Shown here: positions 1 to 7,368 of the stretch, in pieces
Position numbering within the stretch: position 1 is the first letter of the stretch
Layout: each line of letters opens with the position of its first letter
Source of the DNA: an uncultured Bacteroidales bacterium
GTDB taxonomy: Bacteria > Bacteroidota > Bacteroidia > Bacteroidales > UBA932
Reading direction: 5' to 3'
DNA length: 21,724 bases
Assembly: GCA_934702165.1 (NCBI GenBank)
Contig: CAKUYG010000015.1
Coordinates: 1 to 21,724 of the forward strand
Notes under the pieces: generated by a model
The model's input: only the letters and a program-made list of their open reading frames with translations
Database searches by the model: none
Told to the model about the DNA's origin: nothing
Translations under genes and position numbers: made by a program

Positions 1-476
1 GCATTCATCTTCTCCGGAAGATAGATCAGCACCGAGCGGTAGCCGCTCTCAAGAGCGCTGAGCGACAGGGTCTCAAGCAGATGCTTGGCCTCACTGACGG
101 CTATAAGGGAATTTTTACCCTCGATTCCGAGAGCTGAGGAGAGCTGGGTCTCCGTGAAATAAGGGTTGGATGCTGCCAGTTGCCTGAACTGCGCCACATA
201 TTGAAGGGAAATGGTGGAAGCAGCTGTAGGATAAACGAAATGCACATCCGGGTGGATGAATTTCGATATCTTGTTGCAGGCCGGGCAGACCCCGCAGGAA
301 TCACCGCCGGTGCGGTGTTCACAATAGAGATATTGCAGGAAGGCTATACACAAAGGAAAGGCCCCGCCACCGTCATCCTCCTGGAACATGATAGCATGCG
401 GCACCTTGCCGGAATCAACCATCCCGACCAGTGCCTTGACGACATCTTCGTTTCCATGCAGCTGCCCGAACCTCAT
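1..476 (-). CDS. holB: DNA polymerase III subunit delta' (HolB), partial, C-terminal part beyond the left edge
   Basis: This is the N-terminal 158 residues of a clamp-loader delta' subunit; the frame stays open to the window edge. In the family it is part of the clamp loader that places the sliding clamp on primed DNA. Visible features: an opening of the GQLHGNEDVVKAL type followed by HAIMFQ, the region equivalent to the P-loop (about residues 31-42, EDDGGGAFPL), and a four-cysteine zinc module at C52, C61, C64 and C67. The Walker A position has no GK[ST], as expected for delta', which is usually the non-ATPase wrench subunit. The Bacteroidota-type stretch KFIHPDVHFVYP and a later IYLPEKMN also fit. 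The ATG lies in an ATGA overlap with the stop of the polyprenyl synthase gene, so it is probably translationally coupled as the last visible gene of the trxA operon. This open frame is confident; the start is fixed by the overlap. Confidence 0.88.
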   Translation of the reverse strand, partial: MRFGQLHGNEDVVKALVGMVDSGKVPHAIMFQEDDGGGAFPLCIAFLQYLYCEHRTGGDSCGVCPACNKISKFIHPDVHFVYPTAASTISLQYVAQFRQLAASNPYFTETQLSSALGIEGKNSLIAVSEAKHLLETLSLSALESGYRSVLIYLPEKMN

Positions 477-1441
477 ACCTGCCTGAATGCGTTGAAGCAC
501 GCTATTTCTGCCAAAGCGTCTTTGAAGGGAGAATCAGGGAACGGCTTCAGGGCGTCCACAGCCTTGTCTATATACTTCGTGAGCCTGGCGGCAGCATAAT
601 CGATACCGCCCTTTTCGATCACGAAATCATGCAGTTCCCCGCAGTATTCCGGATGTTCGTGTATCCGCAGAATCTTGGCACGCACCTGGGAATCATCCCC
701 GATGGCGGACAGGGCGCCGATAAGAGGAAGGGTTATCTTCTGCTCCCTCAAGTCAACCCCCACCGGTTTTCCGAGCTCGCCGGTGCCGGCATAGTCAAGG
801 ATATCGTCCTTTATCTGGAAAGCGGTACCAAGGGCCAGAGCGTAAGCCTTCGCAGCCTTCTGCCGCTCCTCCGACGCATCCACTGAACAGGCCCCGGACT
901 CGGCGGCGGTCACAAAAAGGGAAGCGGTCTTGCACCTTATGATCCTGAAATAGTCTTCCTCTGTCGTATCCGCTGCGGAAGCTTTCTCAAGCTGGTACAT
1001 CTCCCCTTCCGCCAGATCTGTAAGAGTGCGTGAGAAAAGCCTCACCACCTTGGAAAATCTGTCGGTTGCGAATACGGTCTCCACAGCCTTTGCCAGCCAG
1101 TAGTCACCCACCAGCACAGCTGCCGAAGGCCCGAGCAAAGCCGCAACTGTCGGCATCCCGCGACGCTCGCTGCTCTCATCCGCCACATCATCGTGCATCA
1201 AGGTAGCATTGTGCAGAAGTTCAGAAGCTGCAGCATAGTGCAACGTATCATCGTTCGGTTCTCCCAAGGCCTTGGCGACAAGCATGCAGATGAGCGGGCG
1301 CAGCATCTTGCCGGAATGGGAGAGAACCCTGGAATTGACATCCTCAAGCAGAGCCACATCAGAATGCAGATCCTTGCGGATCAGTTCGCGCATACGCGTC
1401 CAGTCCTCTCCAAGCAACGATATGATCCCGCCTATGTTCAC
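473..1441 (-). CDS. ispB: Polyprenyl (octaprenyl-type) diphosphate synthase, trans-isoprenyl synthase family
   Basis: The 322-residue protein is a full-length all-alpha trans-prenyltransferase. It condenses isopentenyl diphosphate onto an allylic diphosphate to build the long prenyl chain, probably the menaquinone side chain in a bacterium of this kind. Both aspartate-rich metal-binding motifs are present: DDVAD at residues 84-88 (first motif, followed by SSERRG) and DDILD at 212-216 (second motif). The conserved SGKMLRPL sits at 43-50, and a GKPVGVDLREQKITLPL segment follows the second motif. The start is GTG at 1441, overlapping the LOG gene stop as GTGA; the first ATG inside the frame is at residue 17 and would shorten helix A. 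The stop overlaps the holB start. The product chain length (C35, C40 or other) cannot be read from sequence by eye, so the symbol is a family label. Confidence 0.9.
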   Translation of the reverse strand: MNIGGIISLLGEDWTRMRELIRKDLHSDVALLEDVNSRVLSHSGKMLRPLICMLVAKALGEPNDDTLHYAAASELLHNATLMHDDVADESSERRGMPTVAALLGPSAAVLVGDYWLAKAVETVFATDRFSKVVRLFSRTLTDLAEGEMYQLEKASAADTTEEDYFRIIRCKTASLFVTAAESGACSVDASEERQKAAKAYALALGTAFQIKDDILDYAGTGELGKPVGVDLREQKITLPLIGALSAIGDDSQVRAKILRIHEHPEYCGELHDFVIEKGGIDYAAARLTKYIDKAVDALKPFPDSPFKDALAEIACFNAFRQV

Positions 1442-1968
1442 AGCAGCGCTTTGACTTCTTCGACTGTCTGAGGAAAACTGATCAGGGACATCGCCGATGC
1501 ATCCATGAAGCCTTCACGGACGTACTTCTCAAGCTGTTCCTTGAACGGCTGATAGAAACCGTCCACATTGAAGACGATGACCCTGCCTTTGTAGAGGCCC
1601 ATCTTCGCCAGACAGAATGTCTCGGCAAGTTCATCCAGAGTGCCGATACCGCCCGGGAGGGCTACAGCGAGGCAAGTTCCTTCCCGCATTGCATCTTTAC
1701 GCTCGGACATCTTGTCCGTCCAAATGCAGCTGGTCAGGGCCGGATGTTCCAGCCCCTTCATGAAGCGCGGGATTGCACCTATCACCTCTACACCATGACG
1801 GGATGCCTCGTCGCAGATGACACCCATAGTGCCTTTGACTGTCCCCCCGGAGACGATGTCATATCCAGACAAACAAGCCGCACGGACGATTTCCCGTGCA
1901 GCTTGATTGTATTCGGCCTTTATGTCGTGACTGGCGGAACAGAAGAATACCGCCTTTTTTTCTGACAT
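1438..1968 (-). CDS. LOG-family protein (TIGR00730 type), putative nucleoside 5'-monophosphate phosphoribohydrolase
   Basis: The 176-residue Rossmann-like protein has the LOG family signature. SGGTVKGTMG at residues 40-49 corresponds to the nucleotide-phosphate loop, MSERKDAM at 87-94 carries the conserved Arg-Lys, and PGGIGTLDE at 105-113 is the PGGxGTxxE active-site motif. Family members cleave the N-glycosidic bond of nucleoside 5'-monophosphates, releasing a free base (cytokinin activation in plants and some bacteria; AMP or other NMPs elsewhere). The substrate in this organism is not known. The ATG at 1968 follows the barrel gene stop by one base and the stop is shared with the ispB start, so the gene is embedded in the trxA operon. 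The family assignment is secure; the enzymatic activity is inferred. Confidence 0.88.
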   Translation of the reverse strand: MSEKKAVFFCSASHDIKAEYNQAAREIVRAACLSGYDIVSGGTVKGTMGVICDEASRHGVEVIGAIPRFMKGLEHPALTSCIWTDKMSERKDAMREGTCLAVALPGGIGTLDELAETFCLAKMGLYKGRVIVFNVDGFYQPFKEQLEKYVREGFMDASAMSLISFPQTVEEVKALL

Positions 1969-1969
1969 A

Positions 1970-2590
1970 CTAGAAAAGGAATGCCACTGAAGCGGCTACG
2001 CCGTTGCACTTGCTGGAAGAGATCTCCTTGGAGATGGTGCCGACATTGATGCTCTGTCCGTAAACGTCCCCGAGATTCCAGAAATACTTGACTGACACCT
2101 GAATGTGGCGGAGCACCTCTGCACCGACACCGAGGCTGACACCATACTCAAGCTTGTTCTTGACATTGTCCCAGGAGTCGTTGACGTCATCGATGTTCTC
2201 GATCTTGACCTCGTTCTTGACGGCATAACCGATGAACGGCTCGACAAAACCATAGGCACGCACAAGGGATCCGATACCGATACCTGCCTGAACCTGTACA
2301 GGAACCTCTATATATCCGGTCTTGTAGTCCACAGCCACATCCTTTACTCCCGCGATCTCACCGAACTTGGTTCCCTTCATGTTGTAAATGATGGAAGGCT
2401 GGATAGCAAGAATATTGCCCAATCCGAGCTTGTAGGTGAGACCGACATGGTACTGGTTGACATTCTTCACGTCTGCGTATGCTGACTCGACGTCGGTGGC
2501 TGATGAGGTGAGACCGGCGATGATGCCGACCTGGGCGTTGGCGGACCATGCTGCAAGCAGGGTAGCCGCGATGATAAGGATCTTTTTCAT
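1970..2590 (-). CDS. Secreted outer-membrane beta-barrel protein, PorT-like family
   Basis: The 206-residue protein starts with a lysine-rich signal peptide (MKK, hydrophobic core, SANA cleavage site before Q20). The mature part is made of alternating short beta-strand segments rich in Gly, Tyr and Val, for example YHVGLTYKLGLG, GYIEVPVQVQAGIG and VSVKYFWNLGDVYG. It ends in AASVAFLF, an aromatic C-terminus typical of outer-membrane barrels. This resembles the outer membrane protein beta-barrel (OMP_b-brl) families common in Bacteroidota. The gene lies 4 bp after trxA and 1 bp before the LOG gene, so it is cotranscribed, though no functional link to these genes is evident. No specific function should be claimed. 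Confidence 0.8.
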   Translation of the reverse strand: MKKILIIAATLLAAWSANAQVGIIAGLTSSATDVESAYADVKNVNQYHVGLTYKLGLGNILAIQPSIIYNMKGTKFGEIAGVKDVAVDYKTGYIEVPVQVQAGIGIGSLVRAYGFVEPFIGYAVKNEVKIENIDDVNDSWDNVKNKLEYGVSLGVGAEVLRHIQVSVKYFWNLGDVYGQSINVGTISKEISSSKCNGVAASVAFLF

Positions 2591-2594
2591 TTTG

Positions 2595-2909
2595 TTAAAT
2601 CAGTTTTTCGATTCTTTGAGTTATCTCCTGTTTTGACACGACTCCCACAGTCCTGTCCACGAGTTCCCCGTTCTTAAAGAAGAGAAGTGTCGGGATGTTG
2701 CGTATGCCGTACTTCATGGAGATGTCTTCGCAGTCGTCAACGTTGCATTTGGCCACGACCGCACGGCCTTCATATTCAGCGGCGACCTCGTCCACAGTCG
2801 GGGAGAGGACACGGCAAGGGCCGCACCATGTGGCCCAGAAATCTATCAAAACAGGCTTCGGAGAAGAGAGGATCTCCGCGATGTTTGCGTCATTTACTAC
2901 TGTTGCCAT
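2595..2909 (-). CDS. trxA: Thioredoxin
   Basis: This is a complete 104-residue classical thioredoxin with no signal peptide, so it should act in the cytoplasm as a dithiol reductant for enzymes such as ribonucleotide reductase or peroxiredoxins. The active site WCGPC is at residues 28-32 after VLIDFWAT, the cis-proline is P73 in RNIPT, and the buried Asp is in LIDFW. An extra pair of cysteines (C55 and C60) is present in the middle strand region. It is the first gene of the operon trxA - barrel - LOG - ispB - holB. Its promoter and an upstream terminator hairpin overlap (separate entries). There is no Shine-Dalgarno; the start region is A/T-rich. Confidence 0.95.
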   Translation of the reverse strand: MATVVNDANIAEILSSPKPVLIDFWATWCGPCRVLSPTVDEVAAEYEGRAVVAKCNVDDCEDISMKYGIRNIPTLLFFKNGELVDRTVGVVSKQEITQRIEKLI

Positions 2910-2920
2910 ATTTGTAATAA

Positions 2921-2955
2921 TTTAAAAATCCGCCGTTCTGCAATGAGCGGCGGAT
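2921..2955 (-). terminator. Hairpin terminator after the efflux operon, between the PII-like gene and trxA
   Basis: An 8-bp perfect stem (2928-2935 with 2948-2955, ATCCGCCG/CGGCGGAT) can be lengthened by three more pairs including one G-U, leaving a 6-base loop. On the minus strand it is followed by a short T-rich stretch (TTTTAAATT). It sits 15 bp after the stop of the PII-like gene and upstream of trxA, so it would stop readthrough from the pump operon. Confidence 0.65.
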
Positions 2956-2956
2956 A

Positions 2957-2986
2957 CAAAGTTAAGAATTTAATAGAAAGTTTCAA
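2957..2986 (-). promoter_or_regulatory. Putative promoter of the trxA operon (Bacteroidota -33/-7 type)
   Basis: The minus strand reads TTG (2984-2986), a 19-base spacer, then TAACTTTG (2957-2964), an exact match to the Bacteroidota -7 consensus TAnnTTTG with a near-consensus -33 (ATTG versus TTTG). The -33 part lies inside the last codons of the PII-like gene. A start about five bases downstream would fall in the first arm of the terminator hairpin at 2928-2955, giving a leader of roughly 40 bases before the trxA ATG. Confidence 0.6.
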
Positions 2987-3263
2987 TACCCCAGACAAAA
3001 GCCCTGAGGCCCAGGTCCGGAGAAGCTTTGTCTTTCTCCTTCAAGACAGAGAGTATCGGCTCCACCTTCTCATCGGGCACCATCGTCAGGATGGCATGGT
3101 TCATCTCAGGCCATGCATGGCTGCCCAGGTGAGGAGTGCCGTTGAACCCTCCCTTGCCCTGGATATCCTGCCAGCGGGTGTAACCGCGCTGCCCCAGAGC
3201 TGCCAGAGCCTCCACGATCTCTTCGTTGTAGGCCTGGTTATATGCTATGAACATCGCTTTCAT
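2970..3263 (-). CDS. PII-like small protein associated with RND efflux transporter (PG0541 type)
   Basis: This is a 97-residue protein of the compact ferredoxin-like PII fold: an N-terminal strand KAMFIAYNQ, helix EEIVEALAALGQ, a strand RGYTRWQDIQG leading into a loop (about residues 33-52, rich in Gly and His, GKGGFNGTPHLGSHAW), a strand AILTMV, helix EKVEPILSVLKEKD, and a C-terminal strand LRAFVWGIE. It resembles small proteins annotated in Bacteroidota as transporter-associated PII-like. PII relatives sense small molecules through this loop and bind membrane partners. The ATG at 3263 is chosen because AGGAGG lies 7 bases upstream and because it overlaps the pump stop as ATGA. A longer in-frame start at 3383 would need 40 unconserved-looking residues inside the pump gene. 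The ligand is unknown. Confidence 0.8.
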   Translation of the reverse strand: MKAMFIAYNQAYNEEIVEALAALGQRGYTRWQDIQGKGGFNGTPHLGSHAWPEMNHAILTMVPDEKVEPILSVLKEKDKASPDLGLRAFVWGIETFY

Positions 3264-6200
3264 TTGTTTTTCCTCCTTTCTTGTCTGCTTGCGAACGCAC
3301 AATATACTGTAGGTATGAGCACGAGGGTCACGAGGGTAGATATCGTAAGACCCCAGCACACGGTCACACCGAGGGAACGCCACATCTCCGAACCTTCACC
3401 GGTGCCGATCGCCATCGGCACCATACCGAGCACGGTGGTGAGGGTCGTCATGAGAATAGGCCTGAGTCGGCTCTTGGCCGCCGTGGTGGAAGCGTCACGG
3501 ATGTTCATCCCCCTCTCACGGCATAGTATAGTATAATCAATCAATACGATACCGTTCTTCACCACGACACCGATCAAGATGATGATACCGATCATAGCCA
3601 TCACACCGAGCGCCGTACCGGTGATGCGAAGTCCGAGCAGCACGCCGACAAGGGCGAACGGAACGGAGAACATGATCACGAACGGAGCCATGAACGACTC
3701 GAACTGGGAAGCCATCACCATGTATACGAGGATCACCATAAGGACAATCAGCACGAGCAGGTCGGAGAACATGTCTTGCTGGTCTTCATAATCTCCGGCG
3801 ATCACCGTAGATATGCCGGTAGGCATCTGCGTCTCGGATATCACCTTGTTTGCCGCCGCCACAGCATCACTGAGGGCCGCGCCCTGGGCGACGATTCCGG
3901 TGACGGTGATGAGCCTCTCACGGTCTTTACGTTCAATGGTCGGAGGCACCAGTGTCTCCACAACCTCTCCGAGATCCTTCATGCGGATCTGCTGCCCGGC
4001 GGCGTTGGTGACAAGGATATTCTCCATGTCTTCCACGCTCTTGCGGAACTCCGGAGCATAACGGACACGGATCTTGTACTCGTCTCCGTCCTCGCGGTAG
4101 TATGAAGCTACGGAACCGCTCATCGCGGCGCTGAACGCAGAGGCCGCAGCAGTTGAAGTCAAGCCGTTGAGGGCGAGCTTAGTACGGTCGAAATTCATCT
4201 GGAATTCCGGTGTATACTCATCTCGGCTCAAGGTGACCTGCGTGAAGGCCGGATCTTTGAGCATCCCGGACTGGAGCTGACGGGCCACGAGGTCGGTGTT
4301 GTCGAAGCTGTAGCCGTAGACCTCAACCTTGATGGATGTTGCTCCGCCCATTCCGCCGCCGCCTTCGGTGACGAGAGCCCTGCGGATCTCCGGATGCGAA
4401 GCAAGCACTCCCCTGACCACATCAGCCAGTTCAGCGGAGCTACGCTCACGTGTGCTGCTGGTACCGATATTGATGTTCATGGAAATCAAGTGGGTACCGT
4501 TGCTCTGCATGGAGGCGAAAGTATTATCGGAGTCGGCCTGCCCGAATGTACCGTTGATGATGTGGGCTTCAGGCACAGCTGCCTCGATCTCATCGTATAT
4601 CTTGTTGTAAAATCCTCTGGTGACCTCTTGTGCCGTACCCATAGGGAGTTCCACAGTCACAGACAGACGGTCGGAGTCGCTATGCGGGAAGTACTCGGTC
4701 TTCAAGCCAGGCACCAGCAGCACCATCGCAAGCACGAACACCCCTGCAAAGGTGAAAATCACCGTCTTACGGCGCTTCGTCGCCCAGTGGATAACATGAG
4801 CATAACCGCGGGAGATCTTGTCCAGGAACTTGTTGATCGGGATGAATATCGCATCATAAGCTTTACCGTGCTGCACATTAGGTTTGAGCCAACGTGAGCA
4901 GAGCATAGGCACAAAGGTAAGGGCCGCCGTAGTGGAGACTATCATGATGATGCTGACAATCCATCCAAGCTGGCGGAACATGATACCGGCCATACCGCTG
5001 ATCATGGTGAGAGGCAGGAATACGCAAAGCATCGTGAGGGTAGAAGCCACAACGGAGATGCCCACTTCAGAAGTGCCGTGGACAGCGGCCTCCTTAGGTT
5101 TCTCACCTCGGGCGATGTGCGTGGACACGTTCTCCAACACCACGATGGCATCATCCACGACCATACCGATCGCTATGGCAAGCGCGGACATTGAGATGAT
5201 GTTAAGCGTGTTGCCGGTGGCGTACAGATAAATCAGGGAAGCCAGAAGCGCTATAGGGATGGAGAGCACAATGATGACCGTAGACTTCCAGTTCCCGAGG
5301 AATATGAACACCACAAACCCTACGACAAGGAAGGTGATTATGATGGTCTCGAAGAGGGTCTTGATGGTGTTGATGATCTCGGTGGATCCATCGACGAAAG
5401 TGACGATGTTGATGTCGGAAGGCAGGGTCGGCTGGATTTTGGAAAGCTGCTTCTTGACATTTCTGATCACATTGACCGTATTGGCTCCTGACTGCTTCTG
5501 GATAATGATACGGGCGGCACGCTGGCCGTTGGTATAAGACTCCTGCTCACGCTCTTCGCCCCCGTCATGGATGGTGGCGACATCCTTGAGATACACAACG
5601 TTGCCGTCCTTTGAGCCCACCACAACGTCGAGCAGCTCTGACGGGTCCGTAAATTCTTTCTGCACACGCAGAGTGTAGGTCTCGGAACCTATGTCGATGT
5701 TGCCGGAAGGCATGTTGCGGTTCTCAGCAGCGATGATAGATGATATTGTACTGATGCTGAGATTGTAAGCCTGGAGCTTGACAGGGTCGCAGTAGACCTG
5801 TATCTCACGGGACGGAGCTCCGCTGACGGACACCGTACCCACTCCTTTGACACGGGCCAAAGGAGTAGAAAGTTTGTCGTCCAATATCTTGTCAAGACCT
5901 TCAAGACTCTCGTCCGCCGTGGCGGAGAGCATCATGATAGGCATGTCGTCCGCGCTGAACTTGAATATGACCGGAGTCGTGGCCCCGTCCGGCAGAGCGG
6001 AGTTGACCATGTCCAGCTTGTCACGGACATTGTTGGTGGCCTCTTCAATGTCAGTACCATATTCGAATGTAAGAGTCAGCAAGGAGATGTTCTCCTTGGA
6101 CTGGGAGTTCAGTTCCTTGAGGTCCTCGACACCGTTGAGGGCGTTTTCCAGGACCTTGGTAAGGTTGGTCTCGATGTCCTGGGCATTGGCACCCTGATAC

Positions 6201-6349
6201 GAGGACATCACCATGATGGTATTTGCGTCAAACTCCGGGAACTGCGCGATGGAGGTCCTGCTCACGGAGAAGAATCCGAGCACCGCGAACGCGATAAAGA
6301 CCAGCGCAGTGGTTACCGGCTTGCTGACGGCCGAACGGTAGATGCTCAT
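3260..6349 (-). CDS. RND-family efflux pump inner-membrane permease (HAE1/AcrB-like)
   Basis: The protein has 1029 residues, the usual length for an AcrB-type proton-driven pump. Visible parts, in order: first membrane segment at residues 14-31; a periplasmic porter region with SYQGANAQDIETNLT and FSADDMPIMML; the membrane cluster starting at about 335 (LFETIIITFLVVGFVVFIFL); and the membrane segment IGMVVDDAIVVLENV with the paired proton-relay aspartates D399 and D400. A second periplasmic region with a Gly-rich stretch (EGGGGMGG) follows, and then the C-terminal membrane bundle (LLVLIVLMVILVYMVMASQFESF onward). It expels substrates with the adaptor and TolC-like partners encoded just upstream. 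GGAGG lies 7 bases before the ATG. The start overlaps the adaptor stop as ATGA and the stop overlaps the PII-like start as ATGA. The substrate cannot be inferred. Confidence 0.95.
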   Translation of the reverse strand: MSIYRSAVSKPVTTALVFIAFAVLGFFSVSRTSIAQFPEFDANTIMVMSSYQGANAQDIETNLTKVLENALNGVEDLKELNSQSKENISLLTLTFEYGTDIEEATNNVRDKLDMVNSALPDGATTPVIFKFSADDMPIMMLSATADESLEGLDKILDDKLSTPLARVKGVGTVSVSGAPSREIQVYCDPVKLQAYNLSISTISSIIAAENRNMPSGNIDIGSETYTLRVQKEFTDPSELLDVVVGSKDGNVVYLKDVATIHDGGEEREQESYTNGQRAARIIIQKQSGANTVNVIRNVKKQLSKIQPTLPSDINIVTFVDGSTEIINTIKTLFETIIITFLVVGFVVFIFLGNWKSTVIIVLSIPIALLASLIYLYATGNTLNIISMSALAIAIGMVVDDAIVVLENVSTHIARGEKPKEAAVHGTSEVGISVVASTLTMLCVFLPLTMISGMAGIMFRQLGWIVSIIMIVSTTAALTFVPMLCSRWLKPNVQHGKAYDAIFIPINKFLDKISRGYAHVIHWATKRRKTVIFTFAGVFVLAMVLLVPGLKTEYFPHSDSDRLSVTVELPMGTAQEVTRGFYNKIYDEIEAAVPEAHIINGTFGQADSDNTFASMQSNGTHLISMNINIGTSSTRERSSAELADVVRGVLASHPEIRRALVTEGGGGMGGATSIKVEVYGYSFDNTDLVARQLQSGMLKDPAFTQVTLSRDEYTPEFQMNFDRTKLALNGLTSTAAASAFSAAMSGSVASYYREDGDEYKIRVRYAPEFRKSVEDMENILVTNAAGQQIRMKDLGEVVETLVPPTIERKDRERLITVTGIVAQGAALSDAVAAANKVISETQMPTGISTVIAGDYEDQQDMFSDLLVLIVLMVILVYMVMASQFESFMAPFVIMFSVPFALVGVLLGLRITGTALGVMAMIGIIILIGVVVKNGIVLIDYTILCRERGMNIRDASTTAAKSRLRPILMTTLTTVLGMVPMAIGTGEGSEMWRSLGVTVCWGLTISTLVTLVLIPTVYCAFASRQERRKNK

Positions 6350-7368
6350 TTCACCACCTCCACTTTAATGCCGGACCTCAGGGCTGACTGGCCTTCGGTG
6401 ACAACCTTCTCCCCTTCCTCAAGCCCGGAAAGGATCTCGTAATTGGAGCCGAAATGGCGGCCGAGCGTCACGAGCTTCAATTCAACGGTCCCGTCATCCT
6501 TGAAGACATATACCTGCCTTTGGCCGGAACCCTGCTGCTTCATGACAGCGGCGTCAGGCACCACTACACTGTTGCGGTCACCCATGTTGACAGTGACGCG
6601 GGCATACATCCCCGGACGGACAAGCCTGTCGGCATTAGGAATAAGTATCTCGACCTTTACCGTATGGGTGGACGGGTCAATTACAGGATATACCCGGGAT
6701 ACGCTGCCGGTGAACGTCTTGCCAGGAAGGGCATCTGCGGTGACGCTGACCTTGTCTCCCTTCTTGACCCTACTATAGTCTGCCTCGGAGACGCCCACAA
6801 GAAGTTTGACCGGTGTGATCTGCTGGACCACATATATAGGAGATGCCATGGCATACATGTCTCCGCGGTCATAGTTGCGGGCAGATACCACTCCGTTCAC
6901 AGGAGCACGGAGAATGGTGTTGTCCAGAAGGTTCTGATAGCTGGACTTGGAGACGTTGTATGCAAGTTCAAGTGCATCGTAGTCTGACTGGGAAATTCCT
7001 CCCTCACCGAGAAGAGCCTTGACACGGGCAAGTTCGACCTCATCGTTCTTGAGTTTGAGGGCGGCCTGATCCAGCTGCACCCTGTCCATCTCGGCAAGCA
7101 CCTGGCCCGCGGAGACGAAATCCCCGACTTCGACATTGAGCTTGACGATACGGTTGCCGCTCTGAGGGGCGATATTGTTGACTACATTGGCCTGCACGGT
7201 GGAAGAATACACCTCTTCCTGCGGCACCACCTGCTTCGTGGCTGTCACCACAGACACAACCGGCGTCTGTGCTGCCATAGTCTGCTCCGCCTTCTGGCCT
7301 CCCTTGTTGCCGGCACAGCTGCAGACAGCCGCAGCCAGCGCCATACCCATTATCAGTTTATTATTCAT
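6346..7368 (-). CDS. RND efflux periplasmic adaptor (membrane fusion protein), probable lipoprotein
   Basis: The 340-residue protein links the RND pump to the outer-membrane channel. The N-terminus is a lipoprotein-type signal with a probable lipobox V15-C16-S17-C18, so lipidation at C18 is likely and would depend on Lgt, encoded nearby at 8902-9747. The lipoyl-like half-motifs flank a short coiled coil: VQANVVNNIAPQSGNRIVKL and VGDFVSAGQVLAEMD (about 58-95), helix 97-146, then TILRAPVNGVVSARNYDRGD. Beta-barrel and membrane-proximal domains follow (KTFTGSVSRVYPVID, VRPGMYARVTVN). It ends with EGEKVVTEGQSALRSGIKVEVVK. The gene overlaps the tolC-like stop by 8 bases and the pump start by 4. Confidence 0.93.
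   Translation of the reverse strand: MNNKLIMGMALAAAVCSCAGNKGGQKAEQTMAAQTPVVSVVTATKQVVPQEEVYSSTVQANVVNNIAPQSGNRIVKLNVEVGDFVSAGQVLAEMDRVQLDQAALKLKNDEVELARVKALLGEGGISQSDYDALELAYNVSKSSYQNLLDNTILRAPVNGVVSARNYDRGDMYAMASPIYVVQQITPVKLLVGVSEADYSRVKKGDKVSVTADALPGKTFTGSVSRVYPVIDPSTHTVKVEILIPNADRLVRPGMYARVTVNMGDRNSVVVPDAAVMKQQGSGQRQVYVFKDDGTVELKLVTLGRHFGSNYEILSGLEEGEKVVTEGQSALRSGIKVEVVK

Noticed and set aside
31..476. A mutated or broken P-loop in the first gene suggesting a pseudogene
   Set aside because: The delta' subunit normally lacks a functional ATP site, the zinc cysteines are intact and the frame is open to the edge.
3264..3383. A longer start for the PII-like protein adding 40 residues
   Set aside because: The extension reads the pump gene out of frame, while the ATG at 3263 has a strong Shine-Dalgarno and an ATGA overlap.
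2943..3536. A 197-codon plus-strand frame opposite the PII-like gene and the pump C-terminus
   Set aside because: Antisense to two supported genes, with no start signal or recognisable domain.
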